The notes under the pieces were generated by a model. That model had not been told where the DNA came from. It saw nothing but the letters and a program-made list of their open reading frames with translations, and did not search any database. Position numbers and translations under genes: made by a program. Below, one piece after another: positions 53,875-62,136 of a stretch of DNA of 64,000 nucleotides. How positions within the stretch are numbered: position 1 is the first letter of the stretch; every line of letters begins with the position of its first letter. Source of the DNA: JAHFUS01 sp035689115 (GTDB taxonomy: Bacteria; Actinomycetota; Acidimicrobiia; Acidimicrobiales; GCA-2861595); assembly GCA_035689115.1 (NCBI GenBank), contig DASSMA010000035.1:13136-77135 (forward strand). Reading direction: 5' to 3'.

Positions 53875-55014
53875 TCATGAGAAGCGGCGCATGTGGACGT
53901 TCAGGACCAGCCCCATCGCCGCGAACGAGGCGATGGTGGCCGACCCCCCGTAGCTCATGAACGGCAGCGGGATGCCCGTGATCGGCATGATGCCCATGGT
54001 CATGCCGACGTTCTCGAACACCTGGAACACGAACATGGCCAGCACCCCGATGCAGATCACCGTGCCCGACAGGTCCTTGGCCAGCGCCGCCGCTCGCCAC
54101 GTGCGCCACACCACGACGGCGAACAGGACCAGCAGCAGCCCCGAGCCGACCAGGCCCAGCTCCTCGCCGACCACGGTGAAGATGAAGTCGGTGTGCTGCT
54201 CGGGGACGTAGGACAGCTTGGTCTGCGTCCCCTTGAACAGTCCCTTCCCCGTGACCCCGCCGTTGGCGATGGCGATCTTCGACTGGTTGAGGTTCCAGGC
54301 CGGGCCCCGGACGTTCTCGGTGGGCTTGAGGAAGGCGCCGATGCGATCGCGCTGGTACTGCTTCAGCACCCCCAGCTGGAGCACGGCGACCACGGCGACG
54401 ACGCCGGCCAGCAGGAGCAGGGCGAGGTGGCGGGGGCGGGCGCCCGACACCATGAGGGTGGCGAGGAGGACGGCCGCGAACACCAGCATGGTGCCCAGGT
54501 CGGGCTGGAGCTCGATGAGCCCCATGGGCACGGCGGCCAGCAGCAGGGCGCCCAGCATCCGCCGGCCGTCGAGGTCGCCGCGGAAGTGGGAGGCATAGGC
54601 GGCGATGCAGACGATCAGCGCCACCTTGGCCGGCTCCGACGGCTGGAGCTGGAACCCGGCGATCTGGAACCAGGCCTGCGCCCCCCGGCTGTTCGACCCG
54701 AGCGGCGACAGCACCAGGACCAGGGCGGCCACTACGCCGGCGTAGAGGAGCGGGCCGAAGTCCCGGAAAATTCGGTAGTCGACGGTGGCGACGGCGGCCA
54801 TCACGCCGACGCCGAGGACGCAGAACACCGCCTGGCGCTTGAGGAAGTAGGTGGGGTCGTGGCCGAGGTTGCGGCTGGCGCTGTACACCATCAGGATCCC
54901 GAGGCCGGCGATGAGCCCGACGGCCACCAGCAGGGTGAAATCCATGTGGCGCCACGGCGCGGCGCCGTCCCGCCGCGACAGGGTGCCGGGACCAGCGACC
55001 GTTGCAGTCGCCAT
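53875..55014 (-). CDS. rodA: rod-shape peptidoglycan glycosyltransferase RodA
   Basis: A 379-residue SEDS protein with about ten membrane spans. Hallmarks are ILMVYSASRNLGHDPTYFLK, LQPSEPAKVALIVCIAAYAS, IELQPDLGTMLVFAAVLLA, YVPEQHTDFIFTVVGEELGL and GIPLPFMSYGGSATIASFAA, with the conserved Asp of the glycosyltransferase site in the periplasmic loop region. It polymerises lipid II into glycan strands with its partner PBP2. The ATG follows the mrdA stop with no gap, so the pair is co-translated. Confidence 0.95.
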   Translation of the reverse strand: MATATVAGPGTLSRRDGAAPWRHMDFTLLVAVGLIAGLGILMVYSASRNLGHDPTYFLKRQAVFCVLGVGVMAAVATVDYRIFRDFGPLLYAGVVAALVLVLSPLGSNSRGAQAWFQIAGFQLQPSEPAKVALIVCIAAYASHFRGDLDGRRMLGALLLAAVPMGLIELQPDLGTMLVFAAVLLATLMVSGARPRHLALLLLAGVVAVVAVLQLGVLKQYQRDRIGAFLKPTENVRGPAWNLNQSKIAIANGGVTGKGLFKGTQTKLSYVPEQHTDFIFTVVGEELGLVGSGLLLVLFAVVVWRTWRAAALAKDLSGTVICIGVLAMFVFQVFENVGMTMGIMPITGIPLPFMSYGGSATIASFAAMGLVLNVHMRRFS

Positions 55015-56931
55015 CTAATCAGTACCTCCCGCCAGTTGGACGGGCCCGGGCGGGGCGCCGGCCAGGCCGTCGAGGATGCGGCGGGCCACCGGTGCCGCCA
55101 CCGCCCCGCCGAAGCCGGCCTGCTCCATCACCACCGCCACCACGTACTGGGGGTTGTCGGCGGGGGCGAAGGCCACGAAGACGGCGGTGTCCTGCTTGCC
55201 CACCACCTGGGCGGTGCCCGTCTTGCCGGCCACCGGGAAGTTGAGCAGCGGGAAGCCGGCGAAGGCGCCGGCGCCGGTGCCCTCGGGGTTGGCGATGGCC
55301 CCTTTCAGGCCCTGGAGGATGGCCGAGCGCTGCCCCGGGTCGATGGCGACCTTTCGAACCCCCTCGGGGGCGAAGTCGTGCACCGACTGGCCGTCGGACC
55401 CGAGGACCCGGGCCACCACCCGGGGCCGCACGATGGTGCCGCCGTTGGCGAAGGCGGCGTAGGCGTCGGCCAGCTGGAGGGGTGTGACGGCCGTGTCGCC
55501 CTGGCCGATGGCCAGGTTGACGTTGTCGCCGGCGTACCAGGTGCCGTTCGGGTAGGCCTTGGGGTTCTGCTCGTGGGCCTTCTTGCGGGTGTCCGGGTCG
55601 GACACGCGCCCCTTCTGCTCGCCCGCCAGCGCGATGCCGGTGCGCTCGCCCAGGCCCAGGTCGCGGGCCGCCCCCTGGATGGCCTGGCGGTTGGGGCCGC
55701 CGCCGAGCCACAAGGTGGCGCCCAGGTTGTAGAAGAAGGCGTCGCTCGACACCGTGAGGGCCTGGGGAAGGTTCACCCGCCCGTAGGCGTGGCCCCCGGC
55801 GTTGCGGAAGGTGCACTTGTTGTTCTTGCAGCCGCGGACGGTGTAGGCCCCCTCGTCGAGGAAGGTGGTGTTGGGGGCGATGATCCCGGTACGCAGGGCG
55901 GCCAGGGCGGTGAAGAGCTTGAACGTCGACCCGGGGGCGTACTGGCCGCCGATGGCCCGGTTGGTGAGCGGGTAGTGGTTGTTGGGGTCCTGGAGGGCGG
56001 CGAACAGGTCGGGCTTGATGCCGTTCACGAAGTCGGCCGGGTTGTACGTGGGGTTGGACGCCATGGCCAGGAGCGAGCCGTCGCGGGGGTCCATCACGAT
56101 CACCGCGCCCGCCGGCGCCTCGAACCCCCTGCCGGTGGTCCGGTCGCGCTGCCCCCGCGCCGCCTCCAGGCCCTTCTGGAGCGAGTCCTCGGCCAGGCCC
56201 TGCACGTCGAGGTCGATGGTGAGCTGGATGTCGTGCCCGGGCTTGGGCGGCGTGGTGGACAGCGCCGGCAGGAGCACGTTGCCGGCCGCGTCGACCTCCA
56301 GTCGGGTGGCGCCCGGGGTCCCCCGCAGGTCGTCCTCGAAGCTCTGCTCGACCCCCGACTTCCCGATGTCGTCGCCCAGCCGGTAGCCCTTCCCCTGCCG
56401 GGCGCTCAGCTCGGCGTCGTTGATCTCGCCGACGTAGCCGAGCACGTGGGCGGCCAGGCTGCCGTGGGGGTAGGTGCGCTCGGCGACCGTCTGCGCCTCC
56501 ACGCCGGGGAAGGCGAGGCTGTTCTCCCGGAGGTAGACCACGGTCTCCTCGGGGACGTTCTCGGCCACCGGGACCGGCTTGTAGGGGCTGTACCGGCGGT
56601 CGTCGATCCGGCGCTGGAGCTCGGTCTGCGACACGCCGAGGAGGGCGGCCAGCCGGGCCACCACCTCGGGCTTGCCGGCGACCTCGTGCCGGATCACGGT
56701 GATGGCCTGGTAGCCGCGGTTCTCCACCAGCGGGCGGCCCTGGCGGTCGAGGATCCGGCCCCGGGGCGCCGGGTCGTACACCGTGCGGACCCGGTTCTGG
56801 GTCGCCAGCGCCTGGAAGGTGCCGGTGTCCATCACCTGCAGGTACCAGAGGCGGGCGAACAGGGTGGAGAACAGCGAGACCACGACGATGCCCACGATGG
56901 ACAGCCGCAGCCTGGTGTTGTCGCTGCTCAC
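55015..56931 (-). CDS. mrdA: penicillin-binding protein 2 (class B transpeptidase)
   Basis: 638 residues. One N-terminal membrane span (SIVGIVVVSLFSTLFARLWY) precedes the pedestal domain (APRGRILDRQGRPLVENRGY) and the transpeptidase domain. Active-site motifs are APGSTFKLFTALAA (SxxK, Ser near residue 335), SSDAFFYN (SxN-like, Asn replaced by Asp) and VAGKTGTAQVV (KTG). It cross-links side-wall peptidoglycan in the elongasome. GTG 56931 overlaps the mreD stop by 4 nt; the frame is open upstream but only as a shadow of mreC/mreD. Confidence 0.95.
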   Translation of the reverse strand: MSSDNTRLRLSIVGIVVVSLFSTLFARLWYLQVMDTGTFQALATQNRVRTVYDPAPRGRILDRQGRPLVENRGYQAITVIRHEVAGKPEVVARLAALLGVSQTELQRRIDDRRYSPYKPVPVAENVPEETVVYLRENSLAFPGVEAQTVAERTYPHGSLAAHVLGYVGEINDAELSARQGKGYRLGDDIGKSGVEQSFEDDLRGTPGATRLEVDAAGNVLLPALSTTPPKPGHDIQLTIDLDVQGLAEDSLQKGLEAARGQRDRTTGRGFEAPAGAVIVMDPRDGSLLAMASNPTYNPADFVNGIKPDLFAALQDPNNHYPLTNRAIGGQYAPGSTFKLFTALAALRTGIIAPNTTFLDEGAYTVRGCKNNKCTFRNAGGHAYGRVNLPQALTVSSDAFFYNLGATLWLGGGPNRQAIQGAARDLGLGERTGIALAGEQKGRVSDPDTRKKAHEQNPKAYPNGTWYAGDNVNLAIGQGDTAVTPLQLADAYAAFANGGTIVRPRVVARVLGSDGQSVHDFAPEGVRKVAIDPGQRSAILQGLKGAIANPEGTGAGAFAGFPLLNFPVAGKTGTAQVVGKQDTAVFVAFAPADNPQYVVAVVMEQAGFGGAVAAPVARRILDGLAGAPPGPVQLAGGTD

Positions 56932-57431
56932 CGCGCGTAGGCCCGCTCCGAGCGGGGCACCAGTGCCCACGACATGGCCCGCATCACCGGGAGGGCGATC
57001 AGCGCGTTCATCACGCCCACGCCGGCGGCGGTGACGGCCAGCCGGGGGGTGACGAAGTGGGCCTGCCCGACGACCGCGCCGGTGAGGCCGTAGAGGACGA
57101 TGCCGGCGACGCTGGCCACCAGGGCGGTGACCGGGCCGATCCACCACGCCGAGTGGATGATGCCCGACTGGATCGAGCCCACCACGAAGCCCACGAGGGC
57201 GAAGGTGAGAGCCGACAGGCCGAGCGGCGTCTGCACGAACAGGTCGGCCAGGAGGCCGGCGCCGAACCCGACGAGCGCCCCCTCCTCGGGGCCGGCCAGC
57301 AGGCCGGCGGCCACGGCGAGGAGGAGCATGACCTGCGGGTGGACGTCGCCGATCCGCAGGCTGACGAACAGCGACTGGTGCAGCGCCAGGGCGACGAAGT
57401 ACACCACCCCCAGCTTGATGCGGGAGATCAT
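56928..57431 (-). CDS. mreD: rod-shape-determining protein MreD
   Basis: A 167-residue hydrophobic protein with about five membrane spans: LGVVYFVALALHQSLFVSLR, MLLLAVAAGLLAGPEEGALV, LADLFVQTPLGLSALTFALV, SAWWIGPVTALVASVAGIVL and VTAAGVGVMNALIALPVMRA. The GLLADLF...PLG pattern is shared by MreD homologues. It overlaps mreC and mrdA by 4 nt each, placing it in the elongasome operon. Confidence 0.9.
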   Translation of the reverse strand: MISRIKLGVVYFVALALHQSLFVSLRIGDVHPQVMLLLAVAAGLLAGPEEGALVGFGAGLLADLFVQTPLGLSALTFALVGFVVGSIQSGIIHSAWWIGPVTALVASVAGIVLYGLTGAVVGQAHFVTPRLAVTAAGVGVMNALIALPVMRAMSWALVPRSERAYAR

Positions 57432-58264
57432 CCGCCCGGGGCCCGCTGGAGGACCTTGACGAACTCGAGGTGCCGGAAGTCGACGGTGGGCTCGATGGTG
57501 ACATCCTGCTGCAAGGCATCGGTGCTGGAGGTCGCGGCCACCACCTTCCCGACGGGAATTCCGGGCGGGAAGTCGCTGTTCTGGAGGCCGCTGGTGACCA
57601 CTGCCTCGCCCTTGTCGACCTTGGTGGCCGGGTCGATGAGGTCGACCCGCAGCTTGGACCCGGCGCCCCGGCCGGCGGCCACGCCGATGTCACCCGTCGA
57701 CGCCAGGCGCACGCCGACGTTGGAGGAGGCGTCGGTGATGAGGCGCACGGTGGCCCGGCGGCGCGACACGTCGATCACCTGGCCCACCAGGCCGCCGCCC
57801 GAGACCACCGGCATCCCCCGCGCCACGCCGGCGTCGCGGCCGCGGTCCAGCTCGAGGGTGAGGTCGAATCCCGACGCAGGCGTCTCCACCACCCGGGCCG
57901 CCACCGTGGGCACGTCGCCGACGAAGTCGAGGCCCGACAGGTCGAGGAGCTTCTCCCGCTCCCGCTCGGCGTCGGCGGCGCGCATGCCGCCCGCCTCCTG
58001 GTCGGCCAGCTGCTGGCGCAGGCGGGCGTTCTCCGCCTCCACGTCGCCGTAGTGGAAGGCGCCCTGGAAGAAGTCGATGACCGGTCGGAAGGCGGTGTTG
58101 GCGGCGTCCTGGACCGGGGCGAACCCGTCGCGCGCCGCGTCGCGGGCGGTGTCGACGAATCCCATGCCGTGGCTGCGCTCGTCGAGCGTGAGCAGCGTGA
58201 TGGCGGTGAGGACGAGGAGGAGCAGGGTGAACCGGGGGCGGGCGGTACGCCGGTAGACGGCCAC
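57428..58264 (-). CDS. mreC: rod-shape-determining protein MreC
   Basis: 278 residues: a short cytoplasmic start, one membrane helix (RPRFTLLLLVLTAITLLTL), a coiled coil (ENARLRQQLADQEAGGMRAA), and the beta-domain (VVETPASGFDLTLELDRGRD, VARGMPVVSGGGLVGQVIDV, DASSNVGVRLASTGDIGVAA). It bridges PBP2/RodA and MreB in the periplasm. It lies 18 bases after mreB and overlaps mreD by 4 nt. Confidence 0.93.
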   Translation of the reverse strand: MAVYRRTARPRFTLLLLVLTAITLLTLDERSHGMGFVDTARDAARDGFAPVQDAANTAFRPVIDFFQGAFHYGDVEAENARLRQQLADQEAGGMRAADAEREREKLLDLSGLDFVGDVPTVAARVVETPASGFDLTLELDRGRDAGVARGMPVVSGGGLVGQVIDVSRRRATVRLITDASSNVGVRLASTGDIGVAAGRGAGSKLRVDLIDPATKVDKGEAVVTSGLQNSDFPPGIPVGKVVAATSSTDALQQDVTIEPTVDFRHLEFVKVLQRAPGG

Positions 58265-58282
58265 GAAGGGCGGTCCCCGGGA

Positions 58283-59323
58283 TTACTCGGGCCCGCTGGA
58301 GGAGATCAGCACCTGCTTCAGTGCGTCGAACTCCTCGAGGCACTGGCCGGCCCCTATGGCGACCGAGTGCAGCGGGTTGCGGGCGATGACGATCGGCATC
58401 CCCGTCTCCGCCGACAGCCGGGCATCGAGCCCGTGCAGCAGCGCGCCACCCCCCGTGAGGACGATGCCCTGCTCCATGATGTCGGCGGCCAGCTCCGGGG
58501 GCGTCTTGTCGAGGGTGACCTTCACCGAGTCGACGATGGCCGACACCGGGTCGTCGATGGCGTCGCGGATCTCCTCGGTGGTGGTGACGATCGTCTTGGG
58601 CAGGCCGGTGATCAGGTCACGGCCCCGGATCTCGGCGTGCAGCTCCTCTTCGAGGGCACAGGCCGAGCCGAGGGCGATCTTGATCTCCTCGGCCGTTCGC
58701 TCGCCGAGGGCGAGGCTGTACTCCTTCTTGATGAACTGGATGATGGCGTAGTCGAGCTTGTCGCCGCCGATGCGGATGCTCTGGCTGGTGACGATGCCCC
58801 CGAGTGAGATGACGGCCACCTCGGTGGTGCCACCGCCGATGTCGACCACCATGTTCCCGGTGGGCTCGTGCACGGGCAGGCCGGCGCCGATGGCCGCGGC
58901 CATGGGCTCCTCGATGATGTACGCCGGCTTGCGGGCGCCGGCGAACTCGGCCGCTTCCTTCACCGCCCGCTGCTCCACCCCCGTGATGCCCGAGGGCACG
59001 CAGATCACCATGCGGGGCTTGGCGAAGCGCCGCTGGTGGATCTTCTGGATGAAGTAGCGGAGCATCTTCTCGCAGATCTCGAAGTCGGCGATGACGCCGT
59101 CCTTCAGGGGCCGGATGGCCCGGATGTGGCTCGGCGTGCGGCCGATCATCCGCTTGGCCTCCACGCCCACCGACAGCGGGCGGCCGTCCTTCACGTTGAC
59201 GGCGACCACCGAGGGTTCGTTCAGCACGATGCCCCGCCCGCGCACGTAGACGAGCGTGTTGGCGGTACCGAGGTCCACGGCCATGTCGCGGCCGAGGAAC
59301 GATGAGAAGAAGTTGTCGGACAC
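58283..59323 (-). CDS. mreB: actin-like cell-shape protein MreB
   Basis: A 346-residue bacterial actin that organises side-wall synthesis at the membrane. Phosphate-1 motif AVDLGTANTLVYVRGRGIVL, GNMVVDIGGGTTEVAVISLG (phosphate-2) and GIVLTGGGALLHGLDARLS (adenosine motif) are all present, with MIGRTPSHIRAIRPLKDGVI near the start. An N-terminal FFSSFLGRD segment fits the membrane-binding helix. The start is GTG 59323. It leads the mreB - mreC - mreD - mrdA - rodA operon; the 75 bases before it should hold the promoter, though no clear -35/-10 pair is seen. Confidence 0.97.
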   Translation of the reverse strand: MSDNFFSSFLGRDMAVDLGTANTLVYVRGRGIVLNEPSVVAVNVKDGRPLSVGVEAKRMIGRTPSHIRAIRPLKDGVIADFEICEKMLRYFIQKIHQRRFAKPRMVICVPSGITGVEQRAVKEAAEFAGARKPAYIIEEPMAAAIGAGLPVHEPTGNMVVDIGGGTTEVAVISLGGIVTSQSIRIGGDKLDYAIIQFIKKEYSLALGERTAEEIKIALGSACALEEELHAEIRGRDLITGLPKTIVTTTEEIRDAIDDPVSAIVDSVKVTLDKTPPELAADIMEQGIVLTGGGALLHGLDARLSAETGMPIVIARNPLHSVAIGAGQCLEEFDALKQVLISSSGPE

Positions 59324-59398
59324 GGCTGCGAACCCCTCTCCAAGGAGTCAGCGCACCAGGCTAGGTGTCAGGCGCCGGACGCGCCAGCGGGGCCGTCC

Positions 59399-59806
59399 CT
59401 ACAGGCCGGGGAAGAACAGGGCGATCTCCCGTTCGGCCGACTCGGGGCCGTCGGAACCGTGGACCAGGTTCTCGGTGACGATGAGCCCGTAGTCGCCGCG
59501 GATGGTGCCGGGAGCCGCTTCCTTTGGGTTGGTGACGCCCATCATGGTGCGCACCACCTTCCAGGTGTCGGATGGTCCCTCCACCACCACGAGGAACGCC
59601 GGCGAGCGGGTGATGAAGTCCACCAGCTCGCCGAAGAAGGGCTTCTCGGCGTGCTCGGCGTAGTGGCGCTCGGCCGTCGGCCGGTCGATGGGGCGCAGCT
59701 CGGCGGCCACCAGCCGCAGGCCCTTGCGCTCGAGGCGGCCGATGATCTCGCCGGCGAGCCCCCGCTCGACGCCGTCGGGTTTCACGATCACGAGTGTGCG
59801 GTCCAT
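59399..59806 (-). CDS. ndk: nucleoside diphosphate kinase
   Basis: A 135-residue enzyme that equalises NTP pools through a phosphohistidine. RTLVIVKPDGVERGLAGEII starts it; VTNPKEAAPGTIRGDYG and the active-site ENLVHGSDGPESAEREIALF (His near residue 117) follow. Length is normal. It lies between folC and mreB, the usual actinobacterial order, with a strong folC-side dyad at 59839-59884. Confidence 0.98.
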   Translation of the reverse strand: MDRTLVIVKPDGVERGLAGEIIGRLERKGLRLVAAELRPIDRPTAERHYAEHAEKPFFGELVDFITRSPAFLVVVEGPSDTWKVVRTMMGVTNPKEAAPGTIRGDYGLIVTENLVHGSDGPESAEREIALFFPGL

Positions 59807-59838
59807 GAGGCGGACGACCCTAGTGCCCGCGACCCGCT

Positions 59839-59884
59839 CGAGGTCTCGGATCGGGACCTTCCGGGGTCCGGATCCGAGACCTCG
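59839..59884 (-). terminator. 14-bp dyad after folC
   Basis: Arms CGAGGTCTCGGATC / GATCCGAGACCTCG are perfect, and the loop contains a further GGACC / GGTCC stem. It begins 6 bases past the folC stop and ends 32 bases before the ndk start. Strong terminator-like or processing hairpin without T-tract. Confidence 0.6.
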
Positions 59885-59889
59885 ACCCG

Positions 59890-61278
59890 CTACCCTGCGG
59901 CCCGGCGGCGCAGCACCGACCTGGCGGCGCCCACCACGTACAGCGACCCGGTGATCAGGACGCGGTCGTCCTCGCCGGCCGCCGCCAGCGCCAGCTCGAC
60001 GGCCTCGCCGACGCCGGACACCTCCTGCGCCTCGACGCCGAGGGCGCGGGCGGCGGCGGCGACCTCGGCCGCCGGCACGGTGCGGGGCGACGGGGCCGGG
60101 CAGGCCACCACCAGCCGGGCGTGGTCGAGCCCCAGGGCGCTCAGCATGTGCGCCGGGTCGCGGCCCCGCAACATCCCGACCACGGCCACCACGCCCTGGT
60201 CACCGGGGAACTCCTCGGCGACGGTGGCCGCCGCCGCCCGGGCACCGGCCACGTTGTGGGCACCGTCGAGCAGCACGAGCGGTCGCCGGCCCATGACCTC
60301 CATGCGGCCCGGGAGGCGCAGGCCGGCGAACGCCTCGGCCACCACGTCGGGGGCCAGCGGCCCGCCGAAGAACGCCTCGGCGGCGGCGACGGCCACCGCC
60401 GCGTTGGCCACCTGGTGGGCGCCGTGGACGGGCAGGTACACGTCGTCGTACTCGGCCGCCGGCGTCCGGAGGCTGACCAGGCGGCCGCCCACCGCCACCC
60501 GGTCGGCGGTGGCGCCGAAGTGGCGACCGAGCTGCCACGCCCGCTCGGCGCCGGCCCCGAGGAACACCGGGGCGAGCGTGTCGTCGGTGACGCCCAGTAC
60601 CAGCGTGCTGCCCGGCTTCACGATGCCCGCTTTCTCCGCCGCGATGCCCTCGAGGGTGGGGCCGAGGACGTCCTCGTGGTCGAAGCTGACATTGGTGACC
60701 ACCGCCACCTGGGCGTCGACCACGTTGGTGGCGTCGTAGAGGCCGCCGAGACCCACCTCCACGACGGCCGCGTCGACGGCGGAGTCGGCGAACCACCGGA
60801 AGGCGGCGGCGGTGAGCACCTCGAAGCGCGTGGGGCGGCCGTCGACCAGTGGCTCGAGGGCCGCCACCGCCTCGAGCACGGTGGCCAGGTCGTCGCCGGG
60901 GATCGGCACCGGCCCGAGGACGCGGGGCTCGGTCTCCTTGTCCTCGTCGGCGGCGTCGGCCTCGCCGTCCTCCACCAGTGCGTCGATGTGGCCGTGGGCC
61001 ACGGCCAGCCGCTCGTTGACGCCCTCGAGGTCGGGGCTGGTGTACATCCCCACGGCCAGGCCCGAGGCAGCCAGGAGGGCCGTGACCATCCGGGTCGTCG
61101 ACCCCTTCCCGTTGGTGCCCGTGACGTGCACCACGGGGTAGGCCCGCTCGGGGTCGCCCATGAGCGCGCACAGCCGGCGCATGCGGCTGAGGTCGGGCTC
61201 CATGCGGCCGGCGACGGCCGCCTCGAGGTTGACGTGGTCCTCGAGCCAGGCGAGGGCCTCGCCCAGCGTCCAAGGCAC
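59890..61278 (-). CDS. folC: bifunctional folylpolyglutamate synthase / dihydrofolate synthase
   Basis: A 462-residue Mur-ligase-like enzyme that adds glutamates to folates. YPVVHVTGTNGKGSTTRMVT is the P-loop, GMYTSPDLEGVNERLAV and VVEVGLGGLYDATNVVDAQV follow, and LLDGAHNVAGARAAAATVAE is in the C-terminal domain. GTG 61278 places the ATPase core at the normal distance. In actinobacteria valS usually precedes folC; here an Ala-rich repeat protein does. Confidence 0.95.
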   Translation of the reverse strand: MPWTLGEALAWLEDHVNLEAAVAGRMEPDLSRMRRLCALMGDPERAYPVVHVTGTNGKGSTTRMVTALLAASGLAVGMYTSPDLEGVNERLAVAHGHIDALVEDGEADAADEDKETEPRVLGPVPIPGDDLATVLEAVAALEPLVDGRPTRFEVLTAAAFRWFADSAVDAAVVEVGLGGLYDATNVVDAQVAVVTNVSFDHEDVLGPTLEGIAAEKAGIVKPGSTLVLGVTDDTLAPVFLGAGAERAWQLGRHFGATADRVAVGGRLVSLRTPAAEYDDVYLPVHGAHQVANAAVAVAAAEAFFGGPLAPDVVAEAFAGLRLPGRMEVMGRRPLVLLDGAHNVAGARAAAATVAEEFPGDQGVVAVVGMLRGRDPAHMLSALGLDHARLVVACPAPSPRTVPAAEVAAAARALGVEAQEVSGVGEAVELALAAAGEDDRVLITGSLYVVGAARSVLRRRAAG

Positions 61279-61293
61279 GGCGGGGGTGTGGGG

Positions 61294-62034
61294 CTACGCC
61301 ACTTCGACGAGGACCTGCCCGTCGTGGGTGTGGGCGGCGCGGGCCGCCTTCTCCCACGCCAGGTCAGCGACCTCGGAAGCCCGCCGGGCGGCGAGCTCGA
61401 CGCGGGGGCGGGCCACCTCGGCCGCCTTGTGGGCCTGCTGGAGGGTGACGGCGGCGGCGTGCTCGACGGCGGGGCGGCCGGCGGCCGCCGCCTTCTCGGC
61501 CTGCCGGCGCGTCTGCTTGGCCGCCCGCTCCACCGCCGGCCGGGCCTTCTTGGCCGCCTTGGCGGCCCGCTTGCGGGCCACGGCGGTGGCCTTCTTCGCC
61601 TTCCGGCGGGTGTGCTTGGCCGCCTGCTTCACCGCCGGCCGGGCCACCTCGGCCGCCTCCTCGGCGCGCTCCAGCGCCGCCCGGGCGGCCGTCTCGACGT
61701 GGGGCCGGGCCATCTCGGCGGCGTGCATGGCCACTTCCAGGGCGTGCTCGATGGCCGGGCGGGCGTCGCGCGCCACCTTGGAGAGGGCGCCGGACCGGGC
61801 CGCCGCAGCGGCGGCCTCGGCGGCCGCCCGGGCGGCGCGCTTCTTGGCCTTGCGCTTGCCCCGGACGGTGAGGAGGAGCCCGACGGCGGCCCCGGCGGCC
61901 GCCGCCTCGGCGCCGACCTTGGCCGCCTGGTTCACCATCTGGTCGATCGTCTCGTCACGGGAGTACGCCTGGTAGGCGGTGTACCCCGTACCAGCCAGGC
62001 CGGCCACGAACGCACACTTCAGGATCTTTCCCAT
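61294..62034 (-). CDS. Ala/Arg/Lys-rich repeat protein with N-terminal membrane segment
   Basis: 246 residues of strongly biased composition. A hydrophobic N-terminus (LKCAFVAGLAGTGYTAYQAY) and a second apolar stretch (AEAAAAGAAVGLLLTV) are followed by a basic patch (RGKRKAKKRAARAAAEAAAA). Six ARPxV-type repeats occur with RP at residues 92, 110, 132, 165, 187 and 209. Spacing is 18, 22, 33, 22 and 22, so mostly multiples of 11, as in extended amphipathic helices. The basic C-terminal segments (HTRRKAKKATAVARKRAAKA) recall histone H1-like bacterial proteins. Function unknown: membrane-attached DNA binding or a membrane-coating helix are both possible. Confidence 0.7.
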   Translation of the reverse strand: MGKILKCAFVAGLAGTGYTAYQAYSRDETIDQMVNQAAKVGAEAAAAGAAVGLLLTVRGKRKAKKRAARAAAEAAAAAARSGALSKVARDARPAIEHALEVAMHAAEMARPHVETAARAALERAEEAAEVARPAVKQAAKHTRRKAKKATAVARKRAAKAAKKARPAVERAAKQTRRQAEKAAAAGRPAVEHAAAVTLQQAHKAAEVARPRVELAARRASEVADLAWEKAARAAHTHDGQVLVEVA

Positions 62035-62073
62035 GCGCGGACCCTACCCCGTCGCGACGAACCGGTCACCCAA

Positions 62074-62131
62074 CCGGATTCTCGGTATGGAAACTCACGC
62101 CGGAGCGTGCGTTTCCGTACCGAGAATTCGG
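62074..62131 (-). terminator. long near-perfect hairpin after the glycosyltransferase gene
   Basis: Arms of about 27 bases with a 4-base CGGA loop; the core pairs ATTCTCGGTATGGAAACTCA with its partner across 62078-62127 with one mismatch and one wobble. It starts 6 bases past the glycosyltransferase stop and ends 40 bases before the next start. No T-tract. Confidence 0.55.
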
Positions 62132-62136
62132 GGTCG

